DNA from: Apostichopus japonicus
Lineage: Eukaryota; Echinodermata; Holothuroidea; Aspidochirotida; Stichopodidae
Direction of reading: 5' to 3'
NCBI RefSeq assembly: GCF_037975245.1
Contig: NC_092565.1
Coordinates: 9,847,499-9,911,498, forward strand
DNA length: 64,000 bases
The notes under the pieces were generated by a model. The model made no database searches and was not told the DNA's origin. It worked only from the letters and a program-made list of their open reading frames with translations. The position numbers and the translations under genes are program-made. Each line of letters starts with the position of its first letter. Position 1 is the stretch's first letter. Shown one piece after another: positions 1-13,400 of this stretch.

Positions 1-465
1 TCTGCATTACAAAGTTAGCAAAATGTGACATATTCAGCAATACCTGCACTAAAACTTATTACTTCAACCCACGTATCGGTCCTAACGTCAACAGAGCTTA
101 CTATATGCAACGATGTCAGTATGACCACAGGATTTTAGTGTCTGTTGTGACATGATTTTTTCCCCCTTGCCCTTTCCTTTTTGTACAATACATCAATGCA
201 CACAGACTAAAATAACATCATTAGAAGATTCCTCTTGCATTTTGATGTATTCTTGACTTCAGAGAACACTAACAGAGCTCTAGTTAGAAGCAAACATTCA
301 AATTGTATCGTTTATGAAAGAGAAGTATATTGTTCGAAAGGCTTCTTCGGATGTCTACCTGATTGTGATGCATTTCCTGATCTACTGTACTACTGTGGAA
401 CAGTTTTGTTTATACAAGTGCAGCATTAATATCCTTTACAGGAATAAGCATTTGGTTAAACTTAC
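1..465. other. No recognised feature (probable PEBP intron)
   Basis: AT-rich DNA downstream of the last visible PEBP exon on the minus strand. I looked for the next expected PEBP exon (the Tyr/Gly-Pro-Pro segment leading to the His-Arg-Tyr motif) and did not see it, so this is most likely part of an intron that continues past the left edge. Confidence 0.4.
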
Positions 466-3010
<2,545 letters not shown>

Positions 3011-5356
3011 TTTGGAGTGGTAACAATGACTTGACTCGACTGTTTTCAGATCAGGGCATTTAACAATCTAGTTGACGCTGATTGTTGCCAGTCTCCTGGA
3101 ATGCCTCAGCTGTAAAGCAAGGATGGCGAAAACAGTGGGGTAGGAAGGTACTTTTGAGTTGGGGAGTTGAAGACTGATGGCTGGCCTGGGGGACCGGTTT
3201 AAGGGAAGGGGGTGCCCCCCTCCCCTTTGGAATTTTTTGGCATTTCCAGGTGGCCTCAGATGCAATTTGGTGCAATGTAGCACACTTCAACACCCACTCC
3301 ATCTTGTAAAAACTTGCATTTTCACATGGCCTTAGATGCAATTTGGTGCTCCAAATGATATTTTTTTCTCATTTGGAAATGAAAAAGGGGTTTTCTGACT
3401 TGCAAAGCAGGGGGGGAAGAATGATACTTCCGCCCCTCCATATTTTTCACCTGGGGGGCTGGCGTCCCCCAGGTTCCTATGCCCTTGTGGCAAAACACTA
3501 AAAATGTTACACTCGACACGAGTCGACAGGGTTGGTGCCAACTCAATAATTCTTGGAGTGATTTCCCATCCTTGACTCAATGAAAAAATAGGGAGATTTA
3601 CAAACCTTTGAAGGGATGTTCCTTCATTGGGCTGATAAGCAAAGAGGGATTTAAGTTTTAACTCTTGATCTGGAAACACTACTGTACACATGATAACTTC
3701 AGGTTGTGTCTTAAAAATATAACAATATAGTACGACATTTAACCCAGAATGTCTACATTCGGTATTCACTGTAGCGCGGAAGAATAATTACGTGCAATAT
3801 CTCTGTGTGGGGGCTTAGCCTATTCACGAGTCACCACCCACGGGGAACGATGCTGGCTCTAATTTAGGATAGCAAGGTTAAGGTCGATAGACACCTATAC
3901 TTCCAGTCACTAATTCTAAATAAATACCGATAGATCATAAACAATATAAAAACAAAAACAATCAAAGCGTATCAACATACCTGTAAAGATGCGAGCACAG
4001 CGAAGCATAAAGATTGATGTGCGACACGACACAGAAATTTCTGTTCTAAATATTGTTATTGATTTAAAGTATGCCCACAATGTCGGTCACGAAACTTTCC
4101 AAAATGAATATGCCAGACAAGTTAATAACTTTAGGTCAGCTGGAAGCTTTCAGTTGAGCTACACCGACCTAGTTCGATCGATGTCATTCTCTGTAAAAAG
4201 GACTAATTGGTAGATTTGAGCTATTCCGCAGTTTATGTTTTGGAATACGACATGAGAGAATGAGATATATTGTTGGAGCCGATTCCGATTATACCTCTTT
4301 AACGTTTCTCTGTTGTGCGTCGATTGTAGACAAGTTGCATGTCGTTTTATTTGCGTATAAGTGAGAATAAAAATAAAACAAAACTGTTAGCAAACTGCTT
4401 ATCCACTAAAGAGCCTGTTTAAGAGAATGTGTAAAAGTAAGGGGGCCCTGAACGGAAACACATAAATAAGTGAGTGCAGTTTTCGTGAGCTCTTTTGGGG
4501 CAGCACAATACAAAAGTACAAACAAAGGTCAAGAGTATGCCATATCTGAATTCAAAGGGATAAAACAGTGAAAACATTGTACCTACCTTATCTCAAGAAC
4601 AGAAACATATGTAAAGGTTACCCATTCTGAGTTGGACAACATAAGTTGAGGCCAAATTTAAGTCAACTGGCTCAAATATGCAAAGGTTGTGACGTCCACC
4701 ATAGCTAAGGAAATCGGTAACCGTCATTGACAAGCCTTTTTCCATGAGGTGTGAGTAGGCCTATATTGAATATATGTAGGCCTATGTTAATTTTTGTGTC
4801 TTACAAGTCACAAGGATCACATTGGCTCATACCCTATAGCTGTTCCGATAAAGTCATCCATCAATCTCAATAGTTTTGTATTCTGGTTTAAAGATACTAC
4901 AAATGCAGCTCTGCATTCTAAGTATTCAAGAACAGAACTTAGAGGTAATGATAGCTTTTTGACTTTTTAAATCTATTTTAAACTTTCATCATTGTTTATT
5001 TCAATAAAAAATCAAAATATTACTTAAATCTTTATGTCTTTTTTCAAAACAAATGTTTAAAACTATCTTACATTGTTACAAACTATATATGTCTGTTAAG
5101 AAGGTATATGACGCAAGGGGGGAAAGGGAGATGGGAGGTAATTAGGACATGACACCGTTATCCTTGCTTTGTCTTAAATAATTTGCACAAACATACGCCA
5201 ATCAAAATAAATTTCTCCAATAGAAGTTTACCTGAGCTATTGTTTTCATGTATGCCTATAGCTATACGTAGTTGTTTCCTGACATGAGATCTAAAACTCG
5301 CGGGGAAGTTTGCGGCGCTATTTAAACTCCGTCAGCATTAATAGAGTCTTTTCAAG
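3011..5356. other. Divergent intergenic region between PEBP (minus) and LMAN2 (plus)
   Basis: The two genes point away from each other, so both promoters should lie here. A canonical minus-strand donor (GTATGT) at about 3982-3977 could end a 5' untranslated exon of PEBP, but this is weak. G/C-runs with AT spacers at 3180-3235 and 3380-3480 look like old repeat DNA. The 80 bp before the lectin start are locally GC-richer. Open frames here, including a 145-codon one at 3332-3769, show no domain and overlap low-complexity sequence, so I do not call them genes. Confidence 0.5.
3245..3350. repeat. Diverged tandem duplication, about 80 bp unit
   Basis: The phrase GATGCAATTTGGTG preceded by a GGCCT(C/T)A block occurs at about 3251-3273 and again at 3330-3349, with related flanks (TGGCATTTCCAGG versus TTGCATTTTCACA). 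This is a two-copy diverged tandem repeat in intergenic DNA. Confidence 0.5.
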
Positions 5357-8300
5357 ATGGCAGCCTACAGGTCGGGCACGCAGTGCCTTTTTCTTTTTGC
5401 AGTGATTACCCTCGTCTCCGGGTCTGATGAGAAGCCGAAAAATCCAAGAGATTATCTTAAAAAGGAACACTCTTTAATGAGACCATACACTGGTAAATTT
5501 TCAATGCTTAGCCTTAAATTAACTGCCAGTCTTGTGTCTGTCATTCGCCTTACCGAGTAGCCTAACACCGTGGCACACCTGACGTTAGTGTATTGGCCTA
5601 GCTTTTCGTATGCTACGCAACAATGCTAGGCTAGTTTATTAGAAAAAAGGATCAGGAGGGACACTCAAGTCCCATCAAGGACCCTATAGGAGAGGGGAAA
5701 CTACTGAAGACACAAACACTCAGACCCGATTACAATGCTTAAAGTGCTTGTCCAAAGCATTCTTAAACCCATTCACACTACTTGCAAGTATAGTAAAGGC
5801 TTAATATTTGACGCACCCCCGTAATTGACGCACCTTCAATTATTACTAGCAACGATACAGCAGGCCACCTAAACTTTTTGCAGTTAAGTAGAATTACATA
5901 TTTCATATGTTTTAATTTATTTCAGCTATTTGCTGACCAAATTGTGGTATTTTTTAAGCTTTTAAATTTAACACCCTCCTCCCAGTTTTACACAATTTGT
6001 TGACATGACCTGACCTGTCTGAGCTTAGAGGTCCAGAGCATAGCAAACAGCATACAAAGTCAATGGATGTATACTTAGGCCTACACTACAGTTAGCTTAT
6101 CGACGAATGTGTCAATTTAGGGGTATGAAAGAACTTGACACAGCAGACATTTTGTGGTCAAATTCTTCTCAATTGTACGTTGCATAGACACAGAACAATA
6201 AATATTTTGAGATCATTACATTTCTGAGTAACGAAACATATGAAACATGCATGCAGTTCAGTGATTTGGATTTTATGTTGACAGACATCGTCAATCCAAT
6301 CCTTAAGTGCGTCAATTATGAGCCCACCATGCTACAACTTTCTCAGGCAAACCGTTCCACTCATTCACAACCCTATTAGAAAAAGAAATAAATGCCGAGT
6401 ATTAATCCTACTTTGTGACTTTTGGAGTTTAAAGCTATGACCTCTGTTACAAACCCTGTACTATTAGCAAAAGTCAGTGAAGGATAACTTGTCAAAACCA
6501 TACACAATCTTGATATCTCCCAAATGGAAACAAGGTTTCCCTTAGCTGTTTGGGAAAGTCGTTCAGGCTATCACATAGACCAACAATGATGGTTGGGTTT
6601 TGGGTCTTCTTTGACATTAGCACATTTTCGTAAACGCTCACCTCACATGACCTTGAATTTTGCAACCTGGGAAACTTGAAAGAAACCACCATAGCCACTT
6701 AGTCAAAAGTGTGTGAATGTGAAGTTGAACTTGAGTTATATTCTCTAAATTTGAAACATGAATTGGCTATTTTTCTCCTGTAAGATCAGCTGTAAGATCA
6801 ACTGTAAGATCAAAGACCAACTATAAATTTGAGAGAAATGTGACTTAGTTCTTACAGAGCCAACATGTTTCTCTCAGTTTTTTTCACCTCTTTAATGCAT
6901 CAATTGAAGACTCGCCCCAAACCGCGTGCGGCCATCTGAAAAAGTTAACTTTCTGTTGCTTGCAAGTGACGTTTTGTCGTGTTGCTACAAAATGCAGACA
7001 GTAATGAATCGTGATACCTTGTTATCTTTAGCTGGACCTGAGATGTCCGTCGCTGTATCGTTTGTATACTGTGCTGTGGGTATTGACCGCAGCTGTATGT
7101 ACTGACTGTACACTAGTGTCTAATTACCGACGGTAGCAAGCTGTGTGTGTATTTTCTGGGATCAATGGTGGTGTTTAACACTTCTGTTACACCTCATTCG
7201 AAACTAGGTCAGATTACCGGCATTAGACGTTTCTTTTTGCACACCCTTTAATGGGAACTATCTTTTTTCAATGTACAAATGTGTTTGTATTTTGCAGGTG
7301 CAGGAGCGAGTCTACCCATGTGGGATATCCAGGGTAATACCATGGTTACCAACTCTTACATCAGACTAACACCAGACAAGCAGAGCAGACAAGGTGCCAT
7401 CTGGAATAAAGTGGTATTTGTTTTTTCAGTAACACATTTGTTTTAGGACATGTACTGTACTATACTGGAGGTCTATTTACATAGTAGTGCTTTAAATATA
7501 TCATAAAAACTTACTGTACCCTGCAATTTGTTCCTTTGCCATCTGGAGCTAATCCAACATCCGACCAGAAGGCCATGTAGCATCTATGCTGTTGCTGGGG
7601 TGGATGATGTACTATACTGTAGGTCTATTTAGATTGTAGTGCTTTAAATATCTCATAAATCTTATTGTACCCTGCAGTTTGTTCCTTTGCCAGAAGGCCA
7701 TGCAGCATATGCTGTTGGTTGGGTGGATGATGTCACCAAAACTTGTAAAGCTCTCTCACAGATATATCAACATTATGTACAAGCTACATTAGGGTTTGGA
7801 AAATATTCATCACAAACCGGGAAAACAACCTTGAAAGAACAGGGAAAACAACCTTGAAGGCCAGTCTGAAATATGTAGAGCATATTTATATAGATGAAGA
7901 GAGAGAGAGAGCGTTGTGGTCAAGTGGTTAAGGCAGCAGACTTGTGATCTAAGGATTGCAGGTTCAAGTCCTGGCCAGATCGTTACGTTGTGTCCTTGGG
8001 CAAGGCACTTTATCTCCATTGCCTATCTTCACCCAGGTGTATAAATGGGGACCTGTGAGATAAAACTGTCAGTTGGACGCTGCTTAGCTGCTGCCATGTG
8101 GATGGATTGTCTCTATATTTGACAGGTTATCATTGACCGGGGTAATATTGTGATGCGCCTTGAGCACCGTTACAGTATCGGTGGATATGTCTGCGCTTTA
8201 TAAAAAATCCTATTATGAAGAACAGCATTTTGAACATGTGCACAATGGATCCTGAGGATAACAAGGATCTCTTAGTTATATGAAACCTACGCAACAGCAC

Positions 8301-9940
8301 TTCAGAGCTTGTCATGGTACATTTTAAATGGTCAACCTTGTATGACTAATTAAAAGTGTGAACAAACGTTATTTTTTGGATATATATACAGACAATGCAA
8401 AAATCTCTATTAAACCCAAATAATTAAATGAGCCCAGGATAAGTCATGAGCCTTACATGATTCCTATGTCAGTTCCTTTGTGAAAACATGGACTACTGTG
8501 TCATGTCTGTTACACATTTGTCCTGATCACTACATTTCGCACAGACTGATAATGACATGAAATTTTATTGTTGAGCCTTTTATTAGCGTAACAGATCTTC
8601 TTTCCAAACATTTGGATGAAGAAAAATTTGATGTTGTAAGTATTATACAACATCTACATGTTCAACAGAAAAATGAGCCAAATTTGATCTTTAATTCATT
8701 CACTAATTAATGTTCATTTGATTAAGAACTAATTGGAGTCTAAGTTTGAACAATAGCAGTCATCTAGCAAAACGAACCTCTATAAGTCAAAGGTTAAACC
8801 AAGGCAGTACATTAGCTTTAGTATCAACCTGTTTTTTTTTTTTCTTGTAGGCTAACCGCTGTCCACACTGGGAGATGCACGTTCACTTCAAGGTTCATGG
8901 TCAGGGACGGACGCTCTTTGGAGACGGATTTGCTCTCTGGTACACCAAGGAAAGAATGAAAAAAGGTTTGTTATCAGACTTTTTGTCTTGGCAACGATGG
9001 TATGTTTGGTAAAATTACCAATCAGGAAAAAAGGAAATCAGAACCATTTACAAAACGTTTGTTACAGATTTTCTAAGTTTCCACGTAAATACCTCTTGAT
9101 GTAACACGATTTGTTGATTTCTGACTATGAATCTACTTGAAAAGCATAAACAGCCCTTTGTGTGTTCCACTCACTGTTCATGCAAAGATTATATCTGGTA
9201 GAGTAACAAGATTCTGCAATTAGGTCGGATAAGTAGCTTCCTCAGTTGAGAGACAGTGACTGTAACCCAGTGGATCAGTGAGTTTCTTACAAAGTTTGTT
9301 CTGGTAACAGTGAAACTAGTGTTACTGTATATATATGCCACTTTGCGGAAACACATTGTGGCGTTATATGATGTTCAGCGCATAAACTTGCAGATCAAAT
9401 TCAGAACCTAGCACTACTCTCGTTGTCAACGGATCATTGGACCTCTACCGTAATGATGCATACTTTGGGATCACCTATTTGAACATGAAAACATCGTCAG
9501 TGGAGAATTAATTCATGAAGTACAGCATCCAATATGTGTAATTCTTGAAAATCATGATACACAGAGGTAAAAAAAAATTCCGGGTATCCGGATACCCAAC
9601 AGGTAACGGCCTTGGGGTACCCTGTTCCTGATTTTTGGACCCATGTAAACACTAATATATATATGTATGCATATATATATATATGTATATAAATGAAAAT
9701 CGTAATGAGTTGGAAAATCAAGAACAGTGAAAACACTTTCAGCCTCCACCGGGATTCGAACCACGGGCCTCCCGCTCTGTACGCGGACACCCTAACCACT
9801 AGGCTATGGACGCTGATTGTATGTCCAGAGGTTCGAAACCGGTAAGGAAGATCGTAATTCCACTGTAGGCGTTTGTCACCTATATCGAACAATACTAGTT
9901 CTGTTTTTGGTGACATATTTTGCCCTACTCTAGAGATCAA

Positions 9941-9971
<31 letters not shown>

Positions 9972-10431
9972 AATGAAAATCTTAATGAGTTGGAAAATCA
10001 AGAACAGTGAAAAAACTTTCAGCCTCCACCGGGATTCAAACCACGGGCCTCCCTCTCTGTACGCGGACACCCTAACCACTAGGCTATGGATGCTGATTGT
10101 ATGTCCAGAGGTTCGAAACGGGTAAGGAAGGTCGTAATTCCACTGTAGGCGTTTGTCACCTGTATCGAACAATACTAGTTCTGTTTTTGGTGACATATTT
10201 TGCCTTACTCTAGAGATCAAACATGATGATGCTAACCAACTCGAAAATCATTTGTGATTCCTAAAGCCGGATCTCGAATGAGATACTTTGAACAGACTTT
10301 ATGTTAATGCAATGGAGGTAAACGACAAAGGCAAATGAATATATATAAATGAAAATCGTAATGAGTTGGAAAATCAAGAACAGTGAAAAAACTTTCAGCC
10401 TCCACCGGGATTCGAACCACAGGCCTCCCGC

Positions 10432-10477
<46 letters not shown>

Positions 10478-13400
10478 TATATATATATACACATATATAT
10501 ATATATACATTTGTAAATATATAATTTTAATGTGTTTTTGTTGTATCTGCTCTACCTGCAGGTGATGTCTTTGGTGGTGCGGATTACCATACAGGATTGG
10601 GTTTGTTCTTCGATACATACAGTAACCACAATGGACCTCATAATGTGAGTGATGTTCTTTTCAAATTTTGACATTCACAGAAGTTGTTTCTGTCATTAAT
10701 TGCATTGAAATTTCCTGCGAACTTTGTTTATATCAGCTGTAAGTAAACATTTATGCCTACGACCCAGGAGCTTCCTTGAGAACCGAGCCACGACTAACCA
10801 GACCCCCACATCTCTGAAAACTAGATGAATTTTCTGACAATTGGCCAAATTCAATGACCCACTGCGGACTGTCAGTTTACACTGCATGTCTGATGTCACT
10901 GTAACATGAATAGAGTATAAACCAGGAATCATACCCCAGTGTCACAGACTGTAGCACGGAAGCAATGTCAAGAGAAAATTCAAAACTATTGTGAATATGC
11001 AAATCATGGACCGAACACGGACTGGCCATATGGGGATTACCAATAACGTATTACTGTTGCGAGAGCACAGGATTTGTTTTCTGGTGGTCACTGGTCTGTA
11101 TCATCACATTTGAAAGACAATAAATTTTTTTCTCTTTCCAAGAATTTTCTTATTAAGTTTCGCTTTATACAAAGATTACAATGTTCCAACCTTTCGTCAG
11201 TTTTGAAATTAGGTCACTTTTTATCGAAGTACAAGATTTTCATGTCGTATTCAGTTCTACTGTCTAATCTGAGAAGAAAATAGCTCAACAGATTATCTCA
11301 GAAATTAGTGGGAAATTTTACCTTCTTTGCTTTCTTTTCCTTCTTCGAACAGCATCAACATCCTTACATATCAGCCCAAATAAATAACGGCACTTTACAC
11401 TATGACCACGACAGAGATGGAACCCACACAGAGCTTGCTGGATGTCACGCTCCGTTCAGAAATAAACCTCACGACACCCACATAGCCATGAGATACTATG
11501 CACAGAGGCTAACAGTGAGTAAAGTTCCATTCAAGCCACTATAGCTTGGCTGGAAATGTCTTCTGTTTAATTACTTAAAGGATGACTTTTAGCCACAAAA
11601 TTAAGTTTGATATGTTCTAGACTGAGGAAAGAACTGCTGTCCTTGCCAGGTTGCTTATCTACGACACTCTTTAATGAACCGTTAGACAGCTGTGGGTTTA
11701 TCGATTAATGTGTTAACTGGACTGTATATTCTAATACACAGACCATTTTGTCAGTACCTCAGATGCAGCATTAACAAAAAGAGTCTTTATGAATGCGTAA
11801 TACTTGTATGGCATCAAATGACATTTTGACCTTAAAACTTTGTCAAGGAGAGACAGTGATGAATGTCACCCAAGGGTAGCTCTGTTTTTAGCGTGAAGCA
11901 AATTTCAACAGGTTTTGATTGAATCGTGAGAATTTAGAAAATGATGGATTAACATTTGGATGTGTACTGAGGAGCCAACATCATCATCATCATCATCAAT
12001 TCTGCTTTAGAGGAGCATTTCAGAAAATTGGCGTATATTAACGATGAATATCTTTGCAAACCAGAACAGGTGTAGAAACATAACCAGCACTCAAATTGTT
12101 CCAGTTTTCCTTGGACTATATATAACAATTGAAAGGCTAAAACTCTGCCTGAAGTAATTTGTTAAGATTTGATGCTTACTGTTCCCAACTAACTAGACGG
12201 TAGCTATGTATCACAGAATGGTTCATCTAATGACACCCTCCCAATGTCCCCCCCCCCCACAGAACCTTTTAACCCCCCCAACACCACCCTGTCAATGTTA
12301 AATGATTGATGGTATCTGTACATCTCTTCTAATAGGTTATGATAGATATAGACGGCCAGAGTAATTGGAAGGAGTGTTTTGATGTGGATCGAATTCGACT
12401 TCCCACCGGTTACTTCTTTGGTGCCTCAGCGATAACTGGAGATTTGGCTGGTAAGTGATATCTTGCCTAAGTTGCCACCTTTATTGATAAATTCATTGAA
12501 GTAACTGCTCAGGTTGTGATACTTTCTTTAATATCTGTTCATAATTTCACTTCATATTTATGCAAAAGTAAAGAGTGGCCAATAGACAAGTTTTCATCTT
12601 AGTGCGGAATCTGCTTCAAGGGTGAACTAAACTAAAAAACATAAGGAGGACAAAAAACATATGGAGGCTTGTGTCAAATAGATGGACGGATGAAAAGAGA
12701 AATTAGACAGATAGTAATGCATGAGAATGAAATGATTGCAGAGATGGAAGTGTTTCTGTGAAGGTGGATGTAACGAAGCATAATGCATATTGTACTCTGT
12801 GCTGTGGGTCTTATGTGTGTGTGTGTGTCATCAAGTGAATATGCTATTATTATAGATTGCCTTCACCAAAGAAACAATGAGCAATGCTGTTTTTTGAGAT
12901 TTCCATTGGTTAACAATTTTAGTCATTGACTCAAGTAGTTGCTTTAACAGGTTTCTAGCAATATGATTTTGCTGTGTGGATGAGTGATTTAAATATTATT
13001 AAGAAAAACAGGCATCATGTTCATTCTGGTACTGCTAGATGTTGTACAAATTTTCACTCAAGTTGAAAAATTGATTTTTTTTTTAGTGATACAAAATATA
13101 GTGCTATGAGAATGTCATTTTGAATGCAGAAAGTTTTCCTGTAATTGTTGCTAGGCTATCAACATCAGTTACTTCTTACTTAAATGTCCCCACACAACCA
13201 TTCACTCTGAATACTAGAAGTTAACTTTTGGAGCCTATTTTTCTCTTCAGTTTAATTTTGACAATGTCACCAGAGAATTTTTTATTTTTTTATAACAGTG
13301 GTCGAAAACATGAAAATAATGTGTCCAATGTCAACATAAGCCCTTTCATTGAGCAAAATGTCAGTACACCTGTAGAATTTTCTGACCTAACCAATCTAGT

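Noticed and set aside
3332-3769. 145-codon minus-strand frame near the PEBP gene
   Set aside because: Crosses a two-copy diverged repeat and G/C-run DNA, has no domain and no splice context linking it to PEBP.
9742-9814. tRNA gene candidate on the minus strand
   Set aside because: A and B boxes are good, but the block is embedded in a repeated 250 bp unit and the anticodon and acceptor arms do not form a proper tRNA. Treated as SINE-derived.
9497-9940. 147-codon minus-strand frame with a hydrophobic Tyr-Ile stretch
   Set aside because: It reads through the tRNA-like repeat (the SLVVRVSAYR type phrase comes from the A/B-box region) and a TA tract; the neighbouring repeat unit gives a matching frame. 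Not a gene.
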